64,000 nucleotides of DNA from the NCBI RefSeq assembly GCF_006440775.1, contig NZ_VFTZ01000001.1:186001-250000 (forward strand), given 5' to 3'. This document shows positions 8,695-17,511 of this stretch, piece after piece. The position numbers and the translations under genes are program-made. The DNA is from Mesorhizobium sp. B2-7-2 (GTDB taxonomy: Bacteria > Pseudomonadota > Alphaproteobacteria > Rhizobiales > Rhizobiaceae). The notes beneath the pieces were generated by a model. That model worked only from the letters and a program-made list of their open reading frames with translations. It did not search any database and had not been told where the DNA came from. How positions within the stretch are numbered: the first letter of the stretch is position 1; each line of letters begins with the position of its first letter.

Positions 8695-8865
8695 TTACGA
8701 GCGCAGTCCCGGCGGCCTCGGCTTGTTGGTGATGGCTTTGGCCTCTCGGACGAGCGAAGACCAATTCGTGCCGAGTAGAGAGACCAACTCTCGCGCTTGT
8801 GCCTCGGTAATGCTGGTTTCTTCCAGAAGCCCATGCACGAGGTCGCGGCCCGAGGTAATCGGCAT
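8695..8865 (-). CDS. Small conserved protein, EcfG-promoter associated (56 aa)
   Basis: An unrecognised small protein with the core ITEAQARELVSLLGTNWSSL, then VREAKAI. A second copy of the same family lies at 13963-14154 (core IAEAQAYELALLIGMNWNSL). A longer start at 8934 lies upstream of the EcfG-type promoter at 8904-8928, so translation must begin downstream of it; the ATG at 8865 fits and matches the start of the paralogue. It is likely a general-stress gene of unknown function. Confidence 0.65.
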   Translation of the reverse strand: MPITSGRDLVHGLLEETSITEAQARELVSLLGTNWSSLVREAKAITNKPRPPGLRS

Positions 8866-8903
8866 AAGCGTGGTTCCAAAGAGCCATGATCGCAACGACA
8901 GGT

Positions 8904-8928
8904 AACGACGTCGTTCGATATTCGTTCC
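8904..8928 (-). promoter_or_regulatory. EcfG-type promoter, exact consensus
   Basis: On the minus strand: GGAAC, exactly 16 bases, CGTT. This equals the consensus of sigma EcfG, the general stress sigma factor of alphaproteobacteria. It lies 39 bp upstream of the ATG at 8865. Confidence 0.65.
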
Positions 8929-9127
8929 GCTCATCCGTTGGTTTCTAAGCGGCGTTCGCGCTTGCACCGCCCCCTGGCGGCTGCCAATCCATGTAGGCGG
9001 GTGCCGGAGCGCACAGACGCGATCCTTCACGTCCTGATCTTCTTTGATTGTGCGGGTGGGATCGAGCTGTTGCGTTGGCGTGACTGGCGGGCATTCGTGA
9101 TCTGACGATGAACGGACGGAGGGAAAT

Positions 9128-9235
9128 TCAGTAAATCCCTAGGACAATGACGAGTATGATTCCGATCGCCGCTAAGGTCATGACCGCGACCATGGCGGCC
9201 TCAAACGGACCGACGCTATTTCTCACGAAATTCAT
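9128..9235 (-). CDS. Very small single-span membrane peptide (35 aa)
   Basis: The peptide begins MNFVRNSVGPFEAAM and continues as one hydrophobic helix (TLAAIGIILVIVLGIY) to its end. A strong GGGGAGG ribosome-binding site sits four bases before the ATG at 9235, which argues for real expression. Rhizobia encode many such membrane peptides; no function is known. The 416 bases beyond it (9236-9651) hold no other gene that I can see. Confidence 0.6.
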   Translation of the reverse strand: MNFVRNSVGPFEAAMVAVMTLAAIGIILVIVLGIY

Positions 9236-9651
9236 GGTGCCTCCCCGCATGCCACTATGCCTTTGCTGAACCTCCAAGCTAGGCCGTGACCTGTTCCCGC
9301 CGAATAACACATGTTATCGGGGCATGAAGAAACTGTTCTAAGCTTGCGCACCACTGAAATTGCTGAAGTCGAGTCTTGGCGAGAGCTGCGCCGCCTCCCT
9401 GCTCAAGGGAGTTTTCGTGAGCTCTAGAAGGCATCATCGTCTCGTCACCGATAGTTTGTGCACCCGGAACCTTTGCATCGCGGTTTGCGTGCATGGACAG
9501 AATTGATCCTGCTCCAACGGCCTCTCGCCCGGAACAGGAGTCTTGGCGGCATTAGATCGGAAAAAAATGAATGAGACTATCATAGGTAATCGCGTGCCGC
9601 ACCTGACGTCGCGTAAACGCCGGATCAACGGGCTTTTCGGGAGCGGACGTC

Positions 9652-9912
9652 ATGCTGTATCCAGGTCGGTTTTTGGAGGCGAGCGAAATCGAGATGCTAG
9701 CTCGGGTTCTTCGGGCGATCTGCGCTGAGCGCGGCATTTTATCCGCTTCGGAACAAGGGGAACGCTTAGCGTCCCATTTGCTCAAGCTTTTTATGAACGG
9801 CTTGACTGGGGAGCACGAGTTGCTTGACGCCGAGAGGAACCTGGCTCGACGGCATGGCCAGTCGCTCCAGCGGCTTTCTGGCGGTCACGTGTGGACGAGG
9901 GAGGCCGCGTGA
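9652..9912 (+). CDS. Small conserved protein, family copy 1 (86 aa)
   Basis: The protein has the pattern EIEMLARVLRAICAERGIL, then a two-helix region with LASHLLKLFMNGLTGEHELL. The same layout recurs at 10196-10417 and, broken, at 10414-10627 on the other strand, so three relatives lie within 1 kb. The family is a compact all-helical protein of about 65 residues, unrecognised by me. The ATG at 9652 follows GGGAG at eight bases. Position in a stress-rich block suggests a stress role, which is inference. Confidence 0.65.
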   Translation: MLYPGRFLEASEIEMLARVLRAICAERGILSASEQGERLASHLLKLFMNGLTGEHELLDAERNLARRHGQSLQRLSGGHVWTREAA

Positions 9913-10195
9913 ATTCGACGTGGATCATTCAACTCGCTGAAGATATGAAATTTTGGCGCAACGCTGCAATCAGGCCCAATACGCCACGAGATCGATGCCG
10001 CAATCGCTAGAGCGGTTGAGCGCAATAAAAGCATGCTCTCGGGTCCAGATTTGGAGCGGTTCCGATAGGCGGCAGAAGGGCCAAATATCGCCACTCGTTC
10101 GGATTGCGCGGCATGCGATTACTAGCGCCCAAGTTTGGCACGGAGCGCAATAATCTAGAGTTCAGTTTGCTCGGGTCCGGGGGGACAGAAGCGCA

Positions 10196-10417
10196 GTGGC
10201 CTTCAAGAAATACAGCGGCGTATACGCGCCTTGCGATCTCGACATCCTTCAGAGGGTATTCGACCAACTGTGCAGAGAGCGACGTCTGGCCCTCAAAGAC
10301 GAGGAGCAGAGGGAATGCCTTGCGTGCGAAGTTATCGCAGCCTTCGATAAGGGAATCACTGACGAGACGGAATTGTGGAAATTGCTTTCAAAGCTCCGAA
10401 TTGCCAAGAAGGCCTAG
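10196..10417 (+). CDS. Small conserved protein, family copy 2 (73 aa)
   Basis: Paralogue of the gene at 9652: DLDILQRVFDQLCRERRLAL then LACEVIAAFDKGITDETELW aligns throughout with it. It starts with GTG at 10196 after a GGGGGGA stretch about 11 bases away, longer than ideal. The 283 bases before it (9913-10195) show no gene. The function is unknown. Confidence 0.6.
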   Translation: MAFKKYSGVYAPCDLDILQRVFDQLCRERRLALKDEEQRECLACEVIAAFDKGITDETELWKLLSKLRIAKKA

Positions 10418-10627
10418 TCTAGGCACCTGCCAATATTTGGCCGCCTAGGTATGGCCATTAGCGTCCGAGCGGTAGCTTCCGACGCCAGTTCTTCCTCGTC
10501 TCTAATGCCTGCCTGATAGCTTGCTATAACGCGAGACGCGAGCGCTTCACGTCGCTGAAGCGATTGACCATCGGTTTCAATCTTCGAGCACGCGTGCCAA
10601 CAAGGCGATCTCGGCCGAACTGAACAC
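10414..10627 (-). pseudogene. Frameshifted third copy of the small-protein family
   Basis: On the minus strand FSSAEIALLARVLED ends at a stop near 10577, while the neighbouring frame continues KIETDGQSLQRREALASRVI, then AGIRDEEELASE. Together these make one full family member (compare the copies at 9652 and 10196), interrupted by a frameshift around 10580-10600. The region 10628-11011 beyond it holds no convincing gene. Confidence 0.6.
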
Positions 10628-11011
10628 GCCAGCTTGGTTAGCTCCTTGAGGAATCGGTATGCAGAGCTCCCTGAGCGGAATACATGAGAAACTAATCTCA
10701 TTTGATGTTTTGACGCAAAGCAAAAAACCCCGGCGGAAACCTAAGGCGCGGCTACGCGCCATCTCAGAACACGAACGACCGAGGGACTCTCGAACGCGAG
10801 ACACCAAAATCCAAGAGTTGATCTCGCGCAGAGCACGGTGCGCCGGTCAGGCTTCCAGCCGGATGCCCACGTCCTTGGCTGCAGCCCAGGTTCTTGGAAC
10901 ACACCACGCCTGGAAATGAAATCTTCAGGATAGTTTGACACGCTTGGGCTGTACGGAACTCCGGGTGGGGTCCGAATGGGTGGTCAGGAGAAAGCGTAAG
11001 GCCTCTCGACT

Positions 11012-12271
11012 GTGTCAGATCTTACGCACATCGATGTGCAGGATGATCCTGCCTTAATTGCTGAAGTCGACCGGCTTCTGGCGCGCCGAACGCGCGACAT
11101 CCGCCTCAAAGGTGAGGTCAGGCGTCTGTTTCGGGCACGGGTCTGGTCGCAAACGGCGAAGATCATCCGTGCCTGGATGATCTGGGTGGCCGTGCTGGAT
11201 GTGCTAACGCTGGCGCTCAACATGCTGGTGCTCCCAACCGCAACCGCGCAATCTATGCTCCTGCCTGGAGCCATTATACCGCCTGCCGTCATCGCAGTGG
11301 TGCTCATATGGCGGAAGCCGCGCCCTTCCTGGCTCGAAGGGGGGTCGCTGATTACAGGTATGTTCCTGATTTTGCTGTCCGTGGCCTTGGTCGGCGTAGC
11401 CGCTGGCGGCGAGTTCTATGAACGGCAATTGAACGTCATGCTGTTCGTAGCCATTACAGCTATCATCATCTTTGGCATCCCGCTCGTCTGGACAGTCGCG
11501 ATTGCGGCGCTGGCGCTCGGACTGTATCTCGTGTTTCAGGTGCAGAATCCGGCCATTGAGCATGGCAGCGCGATCGATGGAACGCTGTTCTTCGCCAGCG
11601 GTCTGTTCGCGACGGTTGCAGCCCGTCGCATCATGACAATTCTCGCTCAAAAGACTTTCCTGTTTGAGTTGCGCGACCGCCGCAGGGCCGCCGAATTGGC
11701 CAAGGCGAACGATCGGCTGGAACTGCTGGCGAAGACCGATCCGCTCACGGGCATCGCCAACCGGCGCTGGATGACGGAAACGCTCGACCATCTGTGGGGA
11801 ACCGAGCAACGCTGCCTCGACGGGGCCGCGATGCTGATGTGCGACATTGATCACTTCAAGAAGCTGAACGATCACCTCGGCCATGCCGAGGGCGATCGCT
11901 GTCTGGTGGAGGTCGCCAACATTATCCAGGAAAACGTCAGGCGCGATCGAGATCATGTTGCCCGCTACGGTGGGGAAGAGTTCCTCGTGCTGCTGCCCGG
12001 GGTGACAGAGGAAGAGGCTGTCTCAGTGGCTGAACGGGTTCGTAAGAGCGTTGAGGCCGCCGCTTTGCCCAACCCAGGATCGCGCGTCTCGCGCAGCGTC
12101 ACTCTCAGCATTGGAGTTGCAGTTCAGACCGCTGACGAAGCCATTTCACCGGAGCAGCTACAGGGTAAAGCGGACGCCGCACTCTATTTGGCCAAGCAAA
12201 CCGGCCGAAACCGAGTGCTGCTCCACACACCCGACCCAGCGGGACGTAAACATATTCGCTCGACACGGTGA
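11012..12271 (+). CDS. Membrane-bound diguanylate cyclase (419 aa)
   Basis: Makes cyclic di-GMP from two GTP. The N-terminal half holds a short cytoplasmic stretch and about five to six membrane helices (about residues 50-205). A short linker (RRAAELAKANDRLELLAKTD) leads to a GGDEF domain opening with DPLTGIANRR. The active-site signature is GGEEF (about 320-324). An inhibitory I-site RxxD (RDRD, about 311-314) sits five residues before it, so product inhibition is expected. The start is a GTG. It stands alone, with PilZ, a possible c-di-GMP receptor, 1.2 kb downstream. Confidence 0.92.
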   Translation: MSDLTHIDVQDDPALIAEVDRLLARRTRDIRLKGEVRRLFRARVWSQTAKIIRAWMIWVAVLDVLTLALNMLVLPTATAQSMLLPGAIIPPAVIAVVLIWRKPRPSWLEGGSLITGMFLILLSVALVGVAAGGEFYERQLNVMLFVAITAIIIFGIPLVWTVAIAALALGLYLVFQVQNPAIEHGSAIDGTLFFASGLFATVAARRIMTILAQKTFLFELRDRRRAAELAKANDRLELLAKTDPLTGIANRRWMTETLDHLWGTEQRCLDGAAMLMCDIDHFKKLNDHLGHAEGDRCLVEVANIIQENVRRDRDHVARYGGEEFLVLLPGVTEEEAVSVAERVRKSVEAAALPNPGSRVSRSVTLSIGVAVQTADEAISPEQLQGKADAALYLAKQTGRNRVLLHTPDPAGRKHIRSTR

Positions 12272-12720
12272 TGCTCTCGATCGGGTCCGCGGTGGGCCGT
12301 TCCGGAATATGTTGGCATTTCAATCTAAGTGAGTTGAATGTGCGTATTCATCATGGCTAAGCCAAGCGCCGCTCGGTGACCTGCAACGCGCGGCTCGCAG
12401 CATTGGCGAACATGACTCGCCATTCGAAGGTTAGCGATTCCCCTGATCTCCACGCCGTCGGCCGCCGCAGTTTGGGTTCGTCAGGCTCGCAATCTCACCA
12501 ACCCTCCCCGTCATGCCGACAAGCCAACATCGGAGGACAACGGCTTGGCAGCGGTAGTACGACGAGGACATTAAAACTCCGGGTATATTGTTAACCGCTG
12601 AGAAACCATATCTTGCGGCTCATGCTTCTGCGCGGAAACCCTCCGTACCTCGGGGCGTACTAATTTGAGTAACGGCAAATGGCTTGTTGCAGGTGCTCAA
12701 AGCAACGACAGGAGAATGTT

Positions 12721-13296
12721 ATGGCCAGCGTCTTCGGAAAACTTGCTAAAACTTTCGCGGGTGGTGCTGTCATCGCGATTATGTGCGTGTCGGCAAATGC
12801 AGCCGGAATTGGCGTCAGCGCATCAGTCGGCGGCAGTGGAGGTGTTAATGCCGGGGCTGGGGCCTCCTTGGCCGGCTCCAACGGGGTGAACGCCGGGCTC
12901 GGTGCCTCCATTGGCGGATCAAGTGGTGCCAATGCCGGAGCTGGTGCTTCCGTAGGCGGCTCTAATGGGGTGAACGCAGGCGCTGGGGCGACAGTGGGCG
13001 GTGCGAGCGGCGTCACGGCTGGCTTAGGCGCTACGGTAGGCGGCACCAGTGGGACGGGCATCGGAGTTGGTGTTGGGGTCGGCGACGGCGTTACTGCCGG
13101 AGTCGGGGTAGGAACCAATCCGAGCGGCCTGACAAGCCCGGTTAACCCGACGCCTCCAAAGGTGGCCAGCGCTGTCTCTGGCTTGTCCGGCACTCAATTG
13201 GCTCGGATGAAAAAGCGTTGTGTCGAAGTGCTGGGCAGTCAGGACAGCTACGATCGGGACCTGCGCCAACTGTGCCTGATGATTTCGCGCCGATAG
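12721..13296 (+). CDS. Exported glycine-rich tandem-repeat protein (191 aa)
   Basis: A signal peptide (MASVFGKLAKTFAGGAV then a hydrophobic core ending near SANA) is followed by about five to six tandem 14-residue units of the form GGSxGVNAGxGASx, rich in Gly, Ala, Ser and Asn, up to about residue 130. The C-terminal part (LSGTQLARMKKRCVEVL) is a non-repetitive conserved tail with two cysteines. A clear GGAG ribosome-binding site precedes the ATG at 12721. It is probably a periplasmic or surface protein of unknown role. The 449 bases upstream (12272-12720) contain no gene that I can support. Confidence 0.75.
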   Translation: MASVFGKLAKTFAGGAVIAIMCVSANAAGIGVSASVGGSGGVNAGAGASLAGSNGVNAGLGASIGGSSGANAGAGASVGGSNGVNAGAGATVGGASGVTAGLGATVGGTSGTGIGVGVGVGDGVTAGVGVGTNPSGLTSPVNPTPPKVASAVSGLSGTQLARMKKRCVEVLGSQDSYDRDLRQLCLMISRR

Positions 13297-13490
13297 TCTG
13301 GCCTGCAGGACGGAAGTGTGAACAGGCAGGAGGCCCGTTGTGACACTCTCCTTCCTCCAGCCGGTTGGAAGTCCGCTGCAGCTAAGCGGCGGGCTTTTCG
13401 CCATCCGCGGTTCGTTCTGTGATGTTTTCGTGATAAGAAGCGAGCGGCTTCGGGGTCGATCGGCGCTGATTGCGCCCGGAGGAATCTACG

Positions 13491-13775
13491 TTGTCGAACA
13501 GGGAACTCCGTGGCGAACATCGGAAGCGCGTCCTCAAGGGCGCGACGATCATCACCAGCATAACGAACTCGGAAACCACCTGCACGATCCGCAATCAACA
13601 CGCGGATGGAGCAGAATTGACAGTGCCGGCCGAAACAAGGGTCCCGTCAGAATTTCTACTCTACGTGCCGGTTGATGGGATCGCCTATCGATGCGTGATG
13701 CGCTGGCGGAAGAACGACAGGATCGGCGTTCAATTTACCGGCACCGAAAGCAAGCCGAAGCTTCACTATGGCTGA
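13491..13775 (+). CDS. PilZ-domain protein (94 aa)
   Basis: A stand-alone small PilZ-like domain: RKRVLKGATI at the start, then a beta-rich core (TCTIRNQHADGAELTVP) and WRKNDRIGVQF near the end, matching the RxxxR and DxSxxG regions only partly (NQHADG). PilZ proteins bind c-di-GMP. The TTG at 13491 follows GGAGGA by seven bases and is preferred over an in-frame TTG at 13470. The weak DxSxxG-like motif leaves c-di-GMP binding uncertain. Confidence 0.72.
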   Translation: MSNRELRGEHRKRVLKGATIITSITNSETTCTIRNQHADGAELTVPAETRVPSEFLLYVPVDGIAYRCVMRWRKNDRIGVQFTGTESKPKLHYG

Positions 13776-13816
13776 CGGATCGATAATGTTCGGCGTGGCC
13801 TTCAACGGATATCGGA

Positions 13817-13906
13817 ATGAACAAAGCCATCCTATGGGTATGTGGGATCGGAATGGTCCTGATCCTTCCGTATGTCCTCCAGCACAATGGGCTGATCAGA
13901 TTCTAA
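13817..13906 (+). CDS. Possible 29-residue membrane peptide
   Basis: MNKAILWVCGIGMVLILPYV, then a short tail, forms one hydrophobic span like other tiny rhizobial membrane peptides. There is no strong ribosome-binding site, so this could be chance. Confidence 0.35.
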   Translation: MNKAILWVCGIGMVLILPYVLQHNGLIRF

Positions 13907-13962
13907 GCCTCTACGTGACCGGCGGACTGGTGGTCAGGAAAAATATTTCGGTTCCTAGCGCG

Positions 13963-14154
13963 TCAATTCTCGACAGGCGGCCCGTCCTGGGCGACCTCGG
14001 CCCTTGCCGCAGCGCGAATGAGCTTCGCCTCTCGCACGAGCGAGTTCCAATTCATACCAATTAGGAGGGCAAGCTCGTAGGCCTGCGCCTCAGCAATACC
14101 GGTTTCTTGAACGAGCTTTTGGACGATCGGTATCGTCTGGTTTTTGTCTGACAT
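13963..14154 (-). CDS. Small conserved protein, EcfG-like promoter (63 aa)
   Basis: Starts MSDKNQTIPIVQKLVQETG and carries the core IAEAQAYELALLIGMNWNSL, shared with the 56-residue gene at 8695. The ATG at 14154 lies about 33 bases downstream of an EcfG-like promoter (14187-14211), so the longer open frame to 14226 is not used. The function is unknown; co-occurrence of this family with EcfG-type promoters at both loci points to the general stress regulon. Confidence 0.65.
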   Translation of the reverse strand: MSDKNQTIPIVQKLVQETGIAEAQAYELALLIGMNWNSLVREAKLIRAAARAEVAQDGPPVEN

Positions 14155-14186
14155 TGGCTGGGAATCTCTTTTCCCCCAGCGGCCGC

Positions 14187-14211
14187 AACTTTCAAACTCG
14201 GATTTGGTTCC
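14187..14211 (-). promoter_or_regulatory. EcfG-like promoter
   Basis: On the minus strand GGAAC, 16 bases, AGTT: one mismatch in the -10 relative to GGAAC-N16-CGTT. It is placed correctly for the gene starting at 14154. Confidence 0.45.
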
Positions 14212-14315
14212 CAAGGCATCGAACAAAAAAGTGTCCCATCATAGAACGCATTCACGATTTGATGATTTAAGCGAAGCAGTCGATCCGCCGAGGTGTAGCT
14301 GCTCTTTCGTCCCGG

Positions 14316-14354
14316 AAAGCCCGTCGCTTACGCTCATTAGCTGCGACGGGCTTT
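14316..14354. terminator. Strong rho-independent terminator
   Basis: A 12-bp perfect stem (AAAGCCCGTCGC / GCGACGGGCTTT) with a 15-base loop is followed on the plus strand by TTTTCTTTC. It may also stop minus-strand transcription leaving ligD. Confidence 0.7.
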
Positions 14355-14448
14355 TCTTTCGATCGAAAACCATCCCTTCCTAGCGCGCCGCAGCCTCGAA
14401 TGCGACGCGGACGTCATCGACAGGACCCTGCCGTGCTCTTTCTTACAG

Positions 14449-16218
14449 TCAAGCCGCCGTTTGAGCAGCGGCTCTAAACGGATGGCTCATGGTGAAAACG
14501 TCCGGCCTAATGCCGACTTCAACCTGTTTCCATGTAACTGGATGCGCAATCGGAAAGCCGGGCCGCGATCGAGGTGAGAACGCACCAACTGCGGTATTGC
14601 CTCGGCCGTTGCGAAGGTAATCTAGAAAAATGTGGCCTCTCCGCGCTGCCGGGTCGGCTGACAACAGGTACCGGTCAGGATCGGCATCAACGAGACATTG
14701 GGCCAGCGATTTGGCCAATTGCCGCGCCCTGTCATGAGTCATCTTCGCGGCGAGCGGTGCCATTAAGTGAATACCTTTGCCGCCGGTGAGCTTCGGCCAG
14801 CTGTCCAAGCCAGTTGCTTCCAAGATCGCGCGTAGCGACAGCGCGGCTTCGATCACCGCATCCCAGGAGACGCCCTCGCCAGGGTCGAGGTCCAGGACAA
14901 GCCGGTCGGCATGTTCAATGTCGTCAATCGTGGCATTCCAAGGATGAAGCTCGATGACATCCATTTCGATCAAGCCGAGCAGTCCGTCAAGGTCATCCAC
15001 CCAAACCCGGACACCTTCGCCACCTTCGCGTTTTTGCACCCGCAGCTGGTGCACCGACGCAGGGATCGGCGGCAGCGGCCCCTTGTGATAGAAGGTGGCC
15101 CCGTACGCATGGCGAACCAGCTTCAATGGTCTTCGGCCCAGATGAATCAACGCTCGGTCGGCCACCCGCCGCCAGTAGCCCAAAAGCTCTTCCCTGGAAG
15201 GTGCAACCGCATCGGGTAGCAGCTGGAGAATGTTCTCGCCAGGAACGCCATGTTGGCTCTCCAACCTGCGCTTGGAGGGCGACGGCGGCTTCGCTGGGAT
15301 CACAGCGAGATCCTCGCGCAATCCCTTGAACACCGCCTCGCGCAAGATACCCCGGTCGGTCACGCCACTGAATTGCACCTCAGCCGGCACCTCCGGCCGC
15401 ACCCAAGTTGCTTTAGGCTTTTTGATGGGTTCCGAAAGAGGCGATTTGCTGATGATGAGCGGATCGAGCCGCTCGCGAACTCGCCGGGCTGCCTCCAGCG
15501 TATAGCCGCTTTGCGCTTTTCCAGCATAAAGCAGCCGCTCGCCCTCCCATCTGCCGATATACAGGGAAGCAACGCGGCGCGGCTGCGCGCCAAGCTTTTC
15601 GACGAAAGCCACAATCGGGAACGTGTCGCTCTTGACGCACTTCACCTTGAGCCAGCTCGTTTGGACACCGGAACGGTAGGGAGAGTCAGCCCGCTTTGAG
15701 ACCACCCCCTCCAGGCCCATGCGGCAGGCATGGTCGAACACGTCCTTGCCGCTAATGTCCAGGTGTTCGACAAAGGTCAGCGTTGGAGCCGTTTCCTGCA
15801 GGAGCCTGTGCAGAGCAGCTTTGCGCTCAATCAGCGGCTGCTGTCGAATGTCTCGGCCGTTGAGGTACAAAAGATCAAACGCAAAGAACATGAGCTTCGG
15901 CGAGCTCGGGTTTGCCAGCTCCCGCTCGAGAGCCTGGAAATCCGGCAAGCCAGTCTTGCCGAGGACGACCGCTTCGCCGTCGAGGATTGCGGATTTGACC
16001 GATAGGTTCGCCGCCGCCTGGACGATCCGTTTGTACCGATGCGACCAGTCATAGCCCCGACGGGTGAAGGCACGTGCCGCGCCACCTTCAACGATAAGCT
16101 CGGTCCGGTAGCCATCGTATTTGATTTCGTGCAGCCAGTCCGTATCGGCAGGAGCGCTCTCGACCAGCGTCGGTGATTGGAACTCGATGAAGGCGAGGTG
16201 ACCGGTCAATTTACGCAT
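14449..16218 (-). CDS. ligD: LigD: ATP-dependent DNA ligase-polymerase, two-domain form (589 aa)
   Basis: Bacterial non-homologous end-joining enzyme. The N-terminal ligase domain carries the adenylation motif EIKYDGYR (about K33), DGEAVVL, FFAFDLLYLNGRD and the later EGVVSKR and WLKVKC motifs. The C-terminal primase-polymerase domain shows LVLDLDPGEG (about 440-449, catalytic aspartates) and KLTGGKGIHLMAPL. The 3'-phosphoesterase domain of full LigD (about 820 residues in Pseudomonas) is absent. No ku gene lies in the window, although rhizobia often keep ku/ligD sets elsewhere. It begins with ATG at 16218. Confidence 0.92.
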   Translation of the reverse strand: MRKLTGHLAFIEFQSPTLVESAPADTDWLHEIKYDGYRTELIVEGGAARAFTRRGYDWSHRYKRIVQAAANLSVKSAILDGEAVVLGKTGLPDFQALERELANPSSPKLMFFAFDLLYLNGRDIRQQPLIERKAALHRLLQETAPTLTFVEHLDISGKDVFDHACRMGLEGVVSKRADSPYRSGVQTSWLKVKCVKSDTFPIVAFVEKLGAQPRRVASLYIGRWEGERLLYAGKAQSGYTLEAARRVRERLDPLIISKSPLSEPIKKPKATWVRPEVPAEVQFSGVTDRGILREAVFKGLREDLAVIPAKPPSPSKRRLESQHGVPGENILQLLPDAVAPSREELLGYWRRVADRALIHLGRRPLKLVRHAYGATFYHKGPLPPIPASVHQLRVQKREGGEGVRVWVDDLDGLLGLIEMDVIELHPWNATIDDIEHADRLVLDLDPGEGVSWDAVIEAALSLRAILEATGLDSWPKLTGGKGIHLMAPLAAKMTHDRARQLAKSLAQCLVDADPDRYLLSADPAARRGHIFLDYLRNGRGNTAVGAFSPRSRPGFPIAHPVTWKQVEVGIRPDVFTMSHPFRAAAQTAA

Positions 16219-16544
16219 GCACTCGAACTCCTGAACCGGGATTCAAACCGGGCCGGAGCAATCGGTTCCGAAGATTTTAGCAAAATTGAATATGATCCCC
16301 GCCGCCGGCGCGGTTCGCTGCTACCTCTGGAAGTTCTTAGAAACCTTGTAGGCGATGATCGTGCGCTGAGCCTTATCCGCTCAACGGCCAATCCAGCGGT
16401 GAGCCGCCTCTCGCTGCCTCGCGTCGGCAATATTTTGTACATATCTTGTATATCTATATTGACGCATTGGCGGCCCTCAACGTAGCGTTGAAGGGCTGGG
16501 GCCGAACCCCTGCGCGCAACTTAATCTCACGGGAGGACTGCACG

Positions 16545-17417
16545 ATGAAATTTCGAGCCCGATCGGCCGCCATTGGCCTGGCCTGCATCGCCTATGCCGC
16601 GATCGTTGGATCCGTGCTGCCGGCCACGGCGGAAACAACTAAGGAACGCGTCTTGAGAGAGGGCAGGATCGTGATCGGCATCCACAACCGCTCGCCATGG
16701 GGCTACAAGAAGGAGGAAACCGGCGAGTTGCTCGGCTGGCATCCGGACCTGCTCAGAGCCGCGTTCGCCGACCTCGGCGTCAAGCAGATCGACTTCCAGG
16801 TCACGGAGTTCGGCGCGTTGATCCCTGGCTTGATGGCCGGGCGTTTCGATGCCGTGGCGTCCGGCTTGTCGATAACGCCGCCGCGATGCCAGCAGGTCGC
16901 CTTCGGCGCTCCCGACCTGAGGCAGGACGACGCGGCGATCGTACTCGCCGGCAACCCCAAGGCGATCCATAGCTATGCTGATCTTGCCAAGAAATCCGAC
17001 ACGATCATGGGCGGCGGCCGCGGCAGCAACGTCATCCAGAACGCCATCGCCGAGGGCGTCCCTCAAGATCGCATCCTGCAGTTTCCCGACATCGAGACCA
17101 ACATCGCGGCACTGCGCGCCGGCCGCATCGACGCCGCGGTATTTTCGTCCCCGACTGCGATCGGGCTGCTGGCCGGCAAAAAGAGCCCCGATCTGGAGCG
17201 CGCCAACCCATTCACGACCGACGAGAAGTCGATCAGCTACGTCGCGATCGCGTTCAGGAAGGATGATGGCGACCTGCGCGACCTTTACAATCAGGGGCTG
17301 GCCAAGGTCATGTCGAATGGCACGATTGCCAGCATCATGGCGAAGTACGGATTTGGCCCCACGGAAAACGTGCCGCCAGGATTGACGACCTCACAGTTGT
17401 GCGGAGCCGCCAACTGA
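16545..17417 (+). CDS. Periplasmic amino-acid / ectoine-type ABC solute-binding protein (290 aa)
   Basis: A family 3 extracellular solute-binding protein. A signal peptide (MKFRARSAAIGLACIAYAAI, cleaved near TAE) is followed by VLREGRIVIGIHNRSPWGY, GLMAGRFDAVASGLSIT (ligand-gripping arginine region), and the second lobe with ETNIAALRAGRIDAAVF. The pattern is closest to EhuB-like ectoine/hydroxyectoine binding proteins, but the ligand cannot be fixed by reading. A GGGAGG ribosome-binding site supports the ATG at 16545. Permease and ATPase genes are absent nearby, so it is an orphan or works with distant partners. AT-rich promoter-like sequence lies at 16430-16470. Confidence 0.85.
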   Translation: MKFRARSAAIGLACIAYAAIVGSVLPATAETTKERVLREGRIVIGIHNRSPWGYKKEETGELLGWHPDLLRAAFADLGVKQIDFQVTEFGALIPGLMAGRFDAVASGLSITPPRCQQVAFGAPDLRQDDAAIVLAGNPKAIHSYADLAKKSDTIMGGGRGSNVIQNAIAEGVPQDRILQFPDIETNIAALRAGRIDAAVFSSPTAIGLLAGKKSPDLERANPFTTDEKSISYVAIAFRKDDGDLRDLYNQGLAKVMSNGTIASIMAKYGFGPTENVPPGLTTSQLCGAAN

Positions 17418-17511
17418 CCGGGTCGGCAACGGGAAGACGTACAGCAATCAACAGGACCTGAAGGCGCCGCGCGAACTCCGCCGGCGCCTTCGCCCGCGGG
17501 CCCTCACATCA

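Noticed and set aside
9462..9490. A further GGAAC element (GGAAC-N17-CGTG)
   Set aside because: The -10 does not match and no well-supported gene follows at a proper distance.
16219..16270. A possible EcfG promoter for ligD (GGAAC then GGTT after 15 bases)
   Set aside because: Spacing is one base too short and the -10 is weak.
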